Below are positions 16,447 to 24,338 of a DNA stretch of 26,771 nucleotides, one piece after another (the first letter of the stretch is position 1; each line of letters opens with the position of its first letter). Both the position numbers and the translations under genes were made by a program. The notes under the pieces are model-generated. The model did not search any database, was not told the DNA's origin, and saw nothing but the letters and a program-made list of their open reading frames with translations. The DNA comes from an uncultured Prevotellaceae bacterium (GTDB lineage Bacteria > Bacteroidota > Bacteroidia > Bacteroidales > Bacteroidaceae), in NCBI GenBank assembly GCA_946539475.1, contig CAMNHM010000022.1:1-26771 (forward strand). The letters are read 5' to 3'.

Positions 16447-17222
16447 GACGTGCGGCAGGGTACGAATTCTGTATGTGGTGTCTCGCTGCGGCGCTCTATC
16501 AGGTCGGGCAGGATGTTCTCGCGCTCGCCATTGGCGATGATGACACGGATGCCCGCCTGCTGCACGCGACTGGCGGTGGTGTACTTCGAGTGCATCCCTC
16601 CCCGTCCGAAGGCGCTCTTCTCGGGCTGGATGAACTCCGACAGGTCGCGCCCGGCATCCACGACGCGGATCAGCGTCGATGCGGGGTCGTCGGGATGGCC
16701 GGTATAGATGCCGTCGATGTTGCTCAGCAGTACGAGCGTCTCGGCTTCCATCATCTGTGCTATCAGCCCCGAGAGCTCGTCGTTGTCGGTGAACATCAGC
16801 TCGGTGACGCTCACCGTGTCGTTCTCGTTGACGATGGGCAGCACGCCGTTCTCCAGCATCACCCGCACGCAGGCGCGCTGATTCTCATATTGCTCGCCCG
16901 GAAGGAAGTTCTCCTTCATCGTCAATACCTGGCCCACGTGGATGCCGTACTCGCGGAAAAGGTCGTAGTACAATCCCACAAGCTTCACCTGCCCGACGGC
17001 TGAGAACAGCTGCCGCTGCTCTACGGAGTCGAGCGAGTGGTCGACCGTCAGCTCTCTACGGCCGCAGGCAACGGCACCCGAGCTGACGAGTATCACCTCG
17101 TAGCCCTGCCGCCGCAGCCACGCCACCTGGTCGACGATGGCCGACACACGTGTGACATCGAGCTTGCCGTCCCTACGAGTGAGAACGTTGGAGCCTACCT
17201 TTACAACAATCCTTTTATCCAT
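16443..17222 (-). CDS. proB: Glutamate 5-kinase, short form without PUA domain
   Basis: 259 residues from ATG 17222 ('MDKRIVVKVGSNVLTR'); upstream in-frame codons overlap the promoter and are rejected. Amino-acid-kinase motifs: 'KVGSNVLT' (8-15), 'VSSGAVACGR' (46-55), 'LPIVNENDTVSV' (128-139), 'FTDNDELSGLIA' (144-155), 'LLSNIDGIYTG' (165-175) and 'FGRGGMHSKYTTA' (205-217). ProB phosphorylates glutamate to gamma-glutamyl phosphate, the first step of proline synthesis, and is normally inhibited by proline. The protein ends right after the kinase domain, so the C-terminal PUA domain of the ~367-residue E. coli enzyme is absent; short forms are known in other bacteria. It has its own promoter. 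Confidence 0.92.
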   Translation of the reverse strand: MDKRIVVKVGSNVLTRRDGKLDVTRVSAIVDQVAWLRRQGYEVILVSSGAVACGRRELTVDHSLDSVEQRQLFSAVGQVKLVGLYYDLFREYGIHVGQVLTMKENFLPGEQYENQRACVRVMLENGVLPIVNENDTVSVTELMFTDNDELSGLIAQMMEAETLVLLSNIDGIYTGHPDDPASTLIRVVDAGRDLSEFIQPEKSAFGRGGMHSKYTTASRVQQAGIRVIIANGERENILPDLIERRSETPHTEFVPCRTS

Positions 17223-17244
17223 CTTTGAAAACCGATTTTGGGGA

Positions 17245-17276
17245 CAAAGGTACGAATAAGTGGGCGAAAAACCAAA
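17245..17276 (-). promoter_or_regulatory. Bacteroidota promoter of proB
   Basis: On the minus strand, TTTG (17273-17276), a 20-nt spacer and TACCTTTG (17245-17252) match the Bacteroidota consensus very well, ending 22 bp before the proB ATG. It probably drives proB, the secreted-protein gene, proA and argF'. Confidence 0.8.
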
Positions 17277-17350
17277 GGAAAAAGCTAAAAAAACGCCCTC
17301 TTCCCCAAAACAGCGCCCCCGCAAGCACCTCTTCCGCCCTCTTACTCAGC

Positions 17351-17400
17351 CACTTCGCACCACTCGCACAGGCACTTCGCACCCCTCGCACAGCCACTCT
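17351..17400. repeat. 22-bp tandem repeat, about 2.3 copies
   Basis: CACTTCGCACCACTCGCACAG (17351-17371, first 20 bases CACTTCGCACCACTCGCACA) recurs at 17373-17393 with one change; period 22, with a third partial start at 17395. It lies in the gene-free stretch between proB and the porin gene. Confidence 0.75.
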
Positions 17401-17417
17401 GGCAATCAAAGTGCGCG

Positions 17418-17522
17418 ACTCGCGCTACCAAAACAAGTTGTTTTGGTCAGCAAAGTGGCCTATCTTGTACATCAAAGTGGCATACTTTGAAGACCAAAAC
17501 AACTTGTTTTGGTATCGCGAGT
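17418..17522. repeat. 105-bp nested palindromic element
   Basis: Two 31-bp arms (17418-17448 and 17492-17522) are inverted copies with one mismatch. Each arm itself holds a perfect 19-bp palindrome, CCAAAACAA-N-TTGTTTTGG. The 43-nt centre carries a smaller CAAAG...CTTTG hairpin (17473-17489), and CAAAGTGG occurs twice as a direct repeat (17451, 17473). No ORF of interest lies in it. It may be a REP-like or MITE-like element, or a protein-binding array; it does not end in a clear T-run. The rest of 17223-17666 holds the proB and porin promoters and the 22-bp repeat. Confidence 0.85.
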
Positions 17523-17612
17523 GACCTACTAGGCACCTCGAAGCAGCAGGGAGGCACATCCCATTTGACCGCAGGAGATGTCCAAAAACACCAATTTCAC
17601 TATTTTTAGGTA

Positions 17613-17643
17613 TTGCCAGATCGGAAGAATCGTCGTACCTTTG
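17613..17643 (+). promoter_or_regulatory. Bacteroidota promoter of the porin-imelysin-cytochrome operon
   Basis: TTG (17613-17615, within TATTG), a 20-nt spacer and TACCTTTG (17636-17643) fit the Bacteroidota promoter type, ending 23 bp before the porin ATG. No convincing Fur box was seen by eye. Confidence 0.65.
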
Positions 17644-17666
17644 CACCCGAAAATCAGTCAAGCAAA

Positions 17667-18947
17667 ATGAAGACATTCATATTAGCACTTATCCTGTCGC
17701 TGACGTGCATCGCCGCAGATGCCCAGGGCAACGACAGCATCCAGGCCTCACAGCGCCTTACGATTGGCGGATACGGTGAAGCCGTTTTCTCACGAAACTT
17801 CTACAGCGACCACGTCAGCCGCTACTCACAGCCCGAGGCTCACAAGAACGACCCGTCGCACGGGCGCTTCGACCTGCCCCACGCCGTCATCAACCTTGGA
17901 TACGACTTCGGAAAGGGATGGTCGCTGGGCATGGAGATAGAGTTTGAACACGGCGGCAACGGCATCGCCTACGAGAAAGAAGACGAGGAAGGCGGCGAAT
18001 GGGAACAGGAGACGGAGAAAGGCGGCGAGGTAGAGCTGGAGCAGATGTGGATTCAGAAGTCGTTCGGACGATGGGCCAACCTGCGCATCGGACACCTCGT
18101 AGTGCCCGTAGGACTGAACAATGCCCACCATGAGCCGCTGAACTTCTTCACCGTCTATCGCCCCGAAGGCGAGAACACCATCATGCCCTCGACGTGGCAC
18201 CAGACGGGCGTCGCCCTCTGGGGGCGCAGCGGCGACTTCCGCTACGAGGCACAGTTCCTGGCCGGGCTGAACGCCGACCAGTTCACCAACGTAGGATGGA
18301 TTCACAAGGGCCACAAGTCGCCGCTGGAGTTCGACGTCGCTAATAAATATGGTGTAGCCCTGCGACTGGACAACTACTCGGTGCGCGGCCTGCGCCTCGG
18401 ACTGAGCGGATACTACGGCCACAGCATCGGCAACAGCTATCCCAACGATGCCAACGGCGTGGGAGCGACGTATAAGGGGAAGGTGGCCATCGGGTCGCTC
18501 GACTTCACCTATCGCGGCCACAACTGGATTGTTCGCGGACAGGCCGACTACGGATACCTAGGCGATGCCGACCAGCTGAAATACGTCTACAACCGCCTCA
18601 ACTCGAAGTCGCCCTACAAGCACTCAGCCTTCGTCAGCGGCAATGCCTATGCCGTGGGCGTAGAGGCCGGCTACAACGTATTCTCGCAGATAGAGCGCCT
18701 GCGCCAGCAGGACAAGCGCCTCTACGTCTTCGGACGCTACGAGGCCTACAACCCCTATGCCAGCGCCACGAAAGGCACGAAGTACGACTACACCGAGGTG
18801 AAGCGCATGGCCGTGGGCCTGAACTACTACCCCGTGCCGCAGGTAGCCATCAAGTGCGAGTACTCAAGGCGCTTCCTGAAGGACCTGTACAACGATGAGC
18901 CGTCGCTGAACATCGGCGTCGCCTACGAGGGATTCTTTGACATCTAA
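17667..18947 (+). CDS. Outer-membrane porin-like beta-barrel protein
   Basis: 426 residues from ATG 17667 ('MKTFILALILSLTCIAADAQG'), chosen because it begins a proper signal peptide just behind the promoter. The mature part has alternating amphipathic strands with frequent aromatic ends ('LTIGGYGEAVFSRNF', 'LRIGHLVVPVGLNNAHHEP', 'VALWGRSGDFRYEAQFLAGL', 'LDFTYRGHNWIVRGQADYGYLG') and ends 'LNIGVAYEGFFDI', as in 16-18-strand phosphate-selective-porin-like barrels. Residues 103-125 form a striking acidic segment with 12 Asp/Glu. It leads a same-strand cluster with imelysin, di-heme and cytochrome c assembly genes, so uptake of a metal ion or a reduced/oxidised substrate is a reasonable but unproven role. 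Confidence 0.8.
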   Translation: MKTFILALILSLTCIAADAQGNDSIQASQRLTIGGYGEAVFSRNFYSDHVSRYSQPEAHKNDPSHGRFDLPHAVINLGYDFGKGWSLGMEIEFEHGGNGIAYEKEDEEGGEWEQETEKGGEVELEQMWIQKSFGRWANLRIGHLVVPVGLNNAHHEPLNFFTVYRPEGENTIMPSTWHQTGVALWGRSGDFRYEAQFLAGLNADQFTNVGWIHKGHKSPLEFDVANKYGVALRLDNYSVRGLRLGLSGYYGHSIGNSYPNDANGVGATYKGKVAIGSLDFTYRGHNWIVRGQADYGYLGDADQLKYVYNRLNSKSPYKHSAFVSGNAYAVGVEAGYNVFSQIERLRQQDKRLYVFGRYEAYNPYASATKGTKYDYTEVKRMAVGLNYYPVPQVAIKCEYSRRFLKDLYNDEPSLNIGVAYEGFFDI

Positions 18948-18983
18948 ATACACAAGCACATTAAATACAAAAAAAGTAAATCT

Positions 18984-20309
18984 ATGAAAAAGTACTTCTA
19001 TTCACTGGCAGTCCTGATGATGGGACTCAGCCTGACAGCATGCGACAGTGACGACGACGATAACAAGTCGGACGGCAACGGCCAGTTCAGCGTCGTCACC
19101 ACAACGCCCATCGTAGACCAACAAAACTACACTAGCAACACGAGTGGTTACACCGATAAGTCGTTCGGCAACAAGGCCATCGACAACTGCATGACGCTCA
19201 TCGGCAACCTGGAGAAGGCCAACGAGGCCATCGCCTCCGCACAGCTCACCGAGGAGCAGGAGAACTACCTTCGCAAGGTGCTCGAGACGCTCGTCAGCAA
19301 CGTCATCGTGCCTACCTACACCAGCCTGGCCGACGAGACGGAGAAGCTGGAGAAGACGCTGAACAACCTGACGGTGAACAGCATCACCCAGCAGCAGATC
19401 AACGATGCCTGCGAGGACTTCAAGCTGGCACGCATGTACTGGGAGCAGAGCGAGGCCTTCCTTGGAGGTGCCGCTGCCGACTTCGACATCGACCCCACCA
19501 TCGACTCGTGGCCTCTGAACCGCTCGCTGCTGCTGAACTACTTCAACGGCGGCATGAACGACGAGATGCTCGAGGACGCCACCATCCTGGGATTCCACGC
19601 ACTGGAGTTCATCCTCTTCCGCGACGGAAAGCCCCGCAAGGTCGCTGAGTTCCAGGCCAACGACACCTACAAGAACTTCGAGAAGATCACCGGTGCACAG
19701 GAGCTGGCCTACGCACAGACCATCTGCAAGCTGCTGAAGGAGCGCTGCTTCCAGCTGCAGGTAGCATGGGAAGGACAGACGTCGGCCAACGCCAGCCGCA
19801 TGAGCGTCGTCAAGGCTGCCGGCCTCGACATCACCACCGAGAACGGACTTAGCTTTGGCGAGAACCTGACGAAAGCAGGCATCAGCGGCAGCAAGAGTAA
19901 CTTCCGCAGCCTGAAGGCCGCCATCGCACAGGTGCTGAGCGACGATGAGGGCTCCTGCGCAGCCATCGCCAACGAGGTGGGAACGGCAAAGATTGCCAAC
20001 CCCTTCAGCGCAGGCGACGTGTCGTACGTGGAGTCGCCCTACAGCTACAACTCCATCACCGACTTCCGCGATAACATCCGCTCGATACGCAACGTATGGC
20101 TGGGCAGCACCGACCGCACGGCCAACACCTACAGCTTCCACACGTTCTTCGCCAGCGTCAGCTCACAGTCGACGAACACCGCACTGGAGCAGGCCTACGT
20201 CGATGCCATCGAGGCCATCAGCCAGATGCCGGCACCCTTCGTACGCTACTGCTGCACGCTCTGGAACATCGCCTTCGAGGACGACGAGGACTGGGAAGTG
20301 GACGAGTAG
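18984..20309 (+). CDS. Imelysin-family lipoprotein
   Basis: 441 residues. Signal peptide and lipobox 'LSLTAC' (Cys20), followed by DSDDDD, which matches the acidic surface-export signal of Bacteroidota lipoproteins. The imelysin (M75-like) fold is marked by 'ARMYWEQSEAFLGG' (149-162), 'IDSWPLNR' (173-180) and the conserved GxHxxE motif as 'GFHALEFILF' (203-212). Imelysins are iron-regulated insulin-cleaving-like or iron-binding proteins; despite the peptidase name, many are thought to act in iron uptake. It is 36 bp after the porin gene and 78 bp before the di-heme protein. Imelysin next to DUF1111 di-heme proteins recurs in other bacteria, for example Pseudomonas. Confidence 0.88.
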   Translation: MKKYFYSLAVLMMGLSLTACDSDDDDNKSDGNGQFSVVTTTPIVDQQNYTSNTSGYTDKSFGNKAIDNCMTLIGNLEKANEAIASAQLTEEQENYLRKVLETLVSNVIVPTYTSLADETEKLEKTLNNLTVNSITQQQINDACEDFKLARMYWEQSEAFLGGAAADFDIDPTIDSWPLNRSLLLNYFNGGMNDEMLEDATILGFHALEFILFRDGKPRKVAEFQANDTYKNFEKITGAQELAYAQTICKLLKERCFQLQVAWEGQTSANASRMSVVKAAGLDITTENGLSFGENLTKAGISGSKSNFRSLKAAIAQVLSDDEGSCAAIANEVGTAKIANPFSAGDVSYVESPYSYNSITDFRDNIRSIRNVWLGSTDRTANTYSFHTFFASVSSQSTNTALEQAYVDAIEAISQMPAPFVRYCCTLWNIAFEDDEDWEVDE

Positions 20310-20387
20310 GCCGCACCTCAGGGAGAAAGGTATTCATCCACCAAGTTGAGCCTATGCGAGACTTGAAAGATATTAACACATAAGCTT

Positions 20388-22175
20388 ATGATTAAAGTAT
20401 CCAACTTTAAGACTTTGATCGGGCTGTTGGCATGCATCGGCATGCTGACAGCCTGTTCCGACAATGACGACGAGACCCAGGGACTGGGCTCGCTGACGCC
20501 TGCCGAGAACAACTTCGGCAAGCAAGTAGGTAACTTCACAGCTGAGGAGTGGTATCCGGGCGGAGAGCTGGGAACGACCGAGAAAGCCAGCTATTCGGCC
20601 ATCACCCCTGCAGCCGAGCAGGCTGGCATGGAGGCTGACTTCAACACGGGCGAGGACTTCTTCGAGCACCTCTACACCTTCGACGTCAACCCCCGCAAGG
20701 GCCTGGGTCCGGCATGGGTGCGCAACGGATGTATAGCCTGCCACCCCAGCTACGGCCACGGTAAGCGGCAGACGGAGTATCGCGCCAACGAGATCGGCAA
20801 TGGCTACCTGCTCGTCATCTACCATCCCACAGCCGGCGTCGACGGCAACGGCAACAGCTATGCCGCCAACAGCTACATCGGAGAGGTGACCGGCATGCCT
20901 CAGACGCAGGCCATGTCGCCCTTCAAGGCGCCCATCGACGAGAACCAGATCAAGATCGACTGGAAGAACGTCACCGCTATGGAGAGCGGACTGCCGATGA
21001 AGTTCGCCGACGGCGAGGAGTACGCACTCATCTATCCGGAGGTGACCATCCCGCAGTCGGCATTCAACACCCTGCCGAAGCCCGACAACTACGAGGTGCG
21101 GCTGGAGTCGACCATCGGCATCTACGGCACGGGACTCCTCGATGCACTCGACGACGAGGACATCGAGAAGCAGTGGGCTGCCGAGGCTCCCTACGTTGAG
21201 CTGAACCCCGCCATGTGGGACAAGGAGGCTGGCAAGTTCAAGGCCTCTGCCTACTACTCGGCACCCTACAACGACACGGGCAAGCATCACGGCGATCGCG
21301 GCCCGCTGAAGAAGTTCACCTATGCCATGACGCGCGGCTCGCTGCAGGATGGCGCAGGTGCAAACGCCATCTGGAACATCACCAACGTGACGCGCTCCGA
21401 CCGCCACTGGCTCTACACCACCACCGCATGGGCAAAGGCGCAGAGTGAGGACAGCGAGGTGATACGCTACATCAAGGAGAACGGCGCATCGCCCCTGAGC
21501 ATCCTGCATCCTTACTATGCCGACGGCACCGACGAGGGCATCCGCGCACGCGTCTACGAGGTGCTCAACACCCCCTCCGTCGCCTTCAAGAACACCTTCG
21601 AGAAGTATCTCCTCAACGACGAATACTACGGCGGCGAAGAGGAGATGAGCGACAAGCAGTACTACCAGTTCATGGTGTGGCACCGCGGACTCGCCGTGCC
21701 CGCTGCCCGCAACCTGGGCGATGCTCAGGTGCAGCGCGGCAAGGAGCTCTTCACGCAGATGGGCTGCGCACAGTGCCATCGACCCTCGTGGACGACGGGA
21801 AAGGACGACATGTGGGTCGACGCCTCGACAAAGGCCTACGCACAGAGCATCGGCAAGAGTGCATCGACCATGCTGCCTAAGTATCCCAACCAGACCATCT
21901 GGCCCTACACCGACATGGTGCAGCACCGGCTCTTCATGGTCAACGACATCCGCACGGGCTGGTGCCGCACCACCCCGCTCTGGGGCCGCGGCCTGAGCCG
22001 ACAGCTGACGGGTGCCGACGACCGTCTGCACGACTGCCGCGCACGAACCATCGTCGAGGCAATCATGTGGCACGGCTACTCAAAGGAGAGCGATGCCTAC
22101 AAGTCGACGGAGCAGTTCTACAACCTGCCAAAGGCCGACCGCGACGCTGTCATGAGGTTCATCGAGTCGATCTAA
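20388..22175 (+). CDS. Di-heme c-type oxidoreductase lipoprotein (DUF1111/DHOR family)
   Basis: 595 residues. Signal peptide with lipobox 'MLTAC' (Cys23), then SDNDDE, again an acidic surface-export-like signal. Two c-heme sites are present: 'CIACH' at residues 115-119 and 'CAQCH' at 460-464. Family features include 'GLGPAWVRNGCIACHPSYG' near the first heme and 'RTGWCRTTPLWGRGLS' and 'LHDCRARTIVEAIMWHG' near the end. Members are called di-heme oxidoreductases, putative peroxidases or thiol oxidoreductases, and are distantly MauG/CcpA-like. The electron partner and substrate are unknown. It lies between imelysin and a ResB-CcsA fusion 18 bp downstream, which can attach its hemes. It is about 100-150 residues longer than many relatives. 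Confidence 0.88.
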   Translation: MIKVSNFKTLIGLLACIGMLTACSDNDDETQGLGSLTPAENNFGKQVGNFTAEEWYPGGELGTTEKASYSAITPAAEQAGMEADFNTGEDFFEHLYTFDVNPRKGLGPAWVRNGCIACHPSYGHGKRQTEYRANEIGNGYLLVIYHPTAGVDGNGNSYAANSYIGEVTGMPQTQAMSPFKAPIDENQIKIDWKNVTAMESGLPMKFADGEEYALIYPEVTIPQSAFNTLPKPDNYEVRLESTIGIYGTGLLDALDDEDIEKQWAAEAPYVELNPAMWDKEAGKFKASAYYSAPYNDTGKHHGDRGPLKKFTYAMTRGSLQDGAGANAIWNITNVTRSDRHWLYTTTAWAKAQSEDSEVIRYIKENGASPLSILHPYYADGTDEGIRARVYEVLNTPSVAFKNTFEKYLLNDEYYGGEEEMSDKQYYQFMVWHRGLAVPAARNLGDAQVQRGKELFTQMGCAQCHRPSWTTGKDDMWVDASTKAYAQSIGKSASTMLPKYPNQTIWPYTDMVQHRLFMVNDIRTGWCRTTPLWGRGLSRQLTGADDRLHDCRARTIVEAIMWHGYSKESDAYKSTEQFYNLPKADRDAVMRFIESI

Positions 22176-22193
22176 GACTTCAAGGCAAAGCAG

Positions 22194-24305
22194 ATGACAA
22201 AGAGAATAGTCATAGCACTCTACGTCGTGGTGGTCGCCGTACTGGCGGCCGCCACGATCGTTGAGAAATTCCAGGGCACGTCGTACGTGGCAGAGCACGT
22301 CTACGGCGCCTGGTGGTTCACGGCACTATGGACGCTGCTGACGGCCGTGGCTGTCTTCTACTTTGTCAAGCAACGCGTGCGCCGACCCTCCGTCGTCGTA
22401 CTGCACCTGTCGTTCGTCGTTATACTCGCCGGAGCACTGCTCACACACCTCACCTCATGGAAAGGCATCGTGCACCTGCGTGAGGGAGACACCGAGAGCC
22501 GGTACATGACGGAGGACGGACACCTCCATCCGCTACCTTTCAAGATCAAGCTAAACGACTTCCGAACCATCTATCACGAGGGCACGCAGGCACCCTCCGA
22601 CTACGTCTCCGAACTGACCATCAACGGACAGCCGGCCACCGTATCGATGAACCAGATTGCATCGGCCCACGGAGTGCGCATCTACCAGAGCAGCTACGAC
22701 AGCGACCAGAAAGGATCCGTACTGGCAGTGAACAGCGACCCCTGGGGCATACCCGTCACCTATCTGGGCTATGCACTGCTCTTCGTGGCGCTCGTCTGGA
22801 TACTCATCGACCCTCGTGGCGCCTATCGGCAACTGCTGCGGAGAGTGGCGGCAGTCGCTCTGCTCTGCTTCGTATGCAGCCACACCGTGGCAGCACCCAG
22901 AGTGCTGCCCGAAGAGACGGCCGACCGCTTCGCACGCCTCTTCGTGGTCTACAACGACCGCGTCTGCCCAATGGAGACCTATGCCCTCGACTTCACCAAA
23001 AAGCTCTGCGGACGCCGATACTATGGACAATACTCGGCCAACCAAGTGCTGACGGGCTTTATCTTCTTCTACGACGACTGGAGCCGCGAGCCGCTCATCA
23101 AGGTCAAGAGCAGCAGCCTGAAGCAGCAGCTGCGCCTGCCCGACCGCGCCAGCCTCAACACGTTTTTCAACAGCAACGGGTATATCCTCGGGCCACACCT
23201 GCAGAGCAAGGAAGCCATGAAGATCGACGAGCGCGTAGAGCTCATCATGGAGCTCCATCAGGGCACGCCGCTGAAAATATTCCCCTATACGGCGCCCGAC
23301 TCGCTGGCTGCCGTGAAATGGTACGCGCCCACCGACCCGCTGCCCGACAGTATCGACAGCGAGCACGAGAAGTACATCCGCGAGGTGTTCACACTGCTCA
23401 ACGGAGAGGTGCAGACGGGCAACTACAAGCGTGCCGACCAGTTCCTCGACAAGATGCTCGAGTATCAGCTCACCTTCGGCCGCGCGTCGCTGCCGTCGGC
23501 ACTACGCCAGCAGGCCGAGCACATCTATAACAAGGTGCCCTTCGCCACCATGCTGTTCATGGTATGCCTCACCATCGGCATGCTGATGTTTGTCATGCTG
23601 ATGGCAAAGCCAAAATTCATCGAGGGGAAAGGAAAGAAACTGGCCGTCGGGCTCCTGCTGGCATGCTTCGCCGCCCTCACCTGCTGCTTGGCACTACGCT
23701 GGATGACGACGGGCCACATACCGATGGCCAACGGCTACGAGACGATGATATTCCTGGCATGGGCCGTCATGCTGCTGTCGCTCATCGCCAGCCGCCGATT
23801 CCCCATCATGCTCACGTTCGGATTCCTGCTATCGGGATTCTTCCTGCTGGCGAGCCATATCTCGCAGATGGATCCGAAGATCACACACCTCATGCCAGTG
23901 CTCAACTCGCCGCTGCTGACGCTACACGTGAGCATCATCATGATGGCCTATGCGCTGCTATCGCTGACGTTCATCAGCGCCATCGTGGCACTCTGCCGCA
24001 AACGGATGGCAGAGCAGCTGCAGCTACTCAGCCTGCTGATGCTCTACCCCGCCCTCACCTGCCTGGGCTTCGGCATATTCATAGGCGCCATCTGGGCAAA
24101 CGTCTCGTGGGGCACCTATTGGTCGTGGGATCCGAAGGAGACGTGGGCACTGCTTACCTTCATGGTCTACGCCGCGCCGGCCCACCGCTCACTGGGCTTC
24201 TCCGTAAAGGGCTATCACGCCTACATGGCGCTGGCGTTCCTCACCATCCTCATGACTTATTTCGGAGTGAACTACTTCCTGGGCGGCATGCATTCGTATG
24301 CCTAG
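22194..24305 (+). CDS. ccsBA: Cytochrome c biogenesis protein, fused ResB(CcsB)-CcsA
   Basis: 703 residues. The N-terminal part (about 1-215) has membrane segments near 5-25, 38-58, 68-88 and 185-205 around a periplasmic 'SWKGIVHLREGDT' region, as in ResB/CcsB. A large periplasmic region follows (about 225-440). The C-terminal half is CcsA: several membrane segments, 'PMANGYETMIFLAW', 'LTLHVSIIMMAYALL', and the heme-handling WWD signature 'WANVSWGTYWSWDPKETWAL'. Together they form system II cytochrome c synthetase, which exports heme and links it to CxxCH motifs. The gene starts 18 bp after the di-heme lipoprotein, so dedicated maturation of that protein is likely, though it may also serve other cytochromes. 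Confidence 0.92.
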   Translation: MTKRIVIALYVVVVAVLAAATIVEKFQGTSYVAEHVYGAWWFTALWTLLTAVAVFYFVKQRVRRPSVVVLHLSFVVILAGALLTHLTSWKGIVHLREGDTESRYMTEDGHLHPLPFKIKLNDFRTIYHEGTQAPSDYVSELTINGQPATVSMNQIASAHGVRIYQSSYDSDQKGSVLAVNSDPWGIPVTYLGYALLFVALVWILIDPRGAYRQLLRRVAAVALLCFVCSHTVAAPRVLPEETADRFARLFVVYNDRVCPMETYALDFTKKLCGRRYYGQYSANQVLTGFIFFYDDWSREPLIKVKSSSLKQQLRLPDRASLNTFFNSNGYILGPHLQSKEAMKIDERVELIMELHQGTPLKIFPYTAPDSLAAVKWYAPTDPLPDSIDSEHEKYIREVFTLLNGEVQTGNYKRADQFLDKMLEYQLTFGRASLPSALRQQAEHIYNKVPFATMLFMVCLTIGMLMFVMLMAKPKFIEGKGKKLAVGLLLACFAALTCCLALRWMTTGHIPMANGYETMIFLAWAVMLLSLIASRRFPIMLTFGFLLSGFFLLASHISQMDPKITHLMPVLNSPLLTLHVSIIMMAYALLSLTFISAIVALCRKRMAEQLQLLSLLMLYPALTCLGFGIFIGAIWANVSWGTYWSWDPKETWALLTFMVYAAPAHRSLGFSVKGYHAYMALAFLTILMTYFGVNYFLGGMHSYA

Positions 24306-24338
24306 CGCATCGTTTCAGCAACAAGCTCATAGGCCAAT

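Noticed and set aside
17418..17522. Intrinsic terminator or integron attC site
   Set aside because: There is no T-run at either end, and no integrase gene or attC-type conserved ends are visible.
20373..22073. 566-residue open frame opposite the di-heme gene
   Set aside because: It lies wholly antisense to a gene with clear heme motifs; long antisense frames are expected from the GC-rich codon pattern, and its composition (Val/Asp/His/Leu-rich) resembles no protein family.
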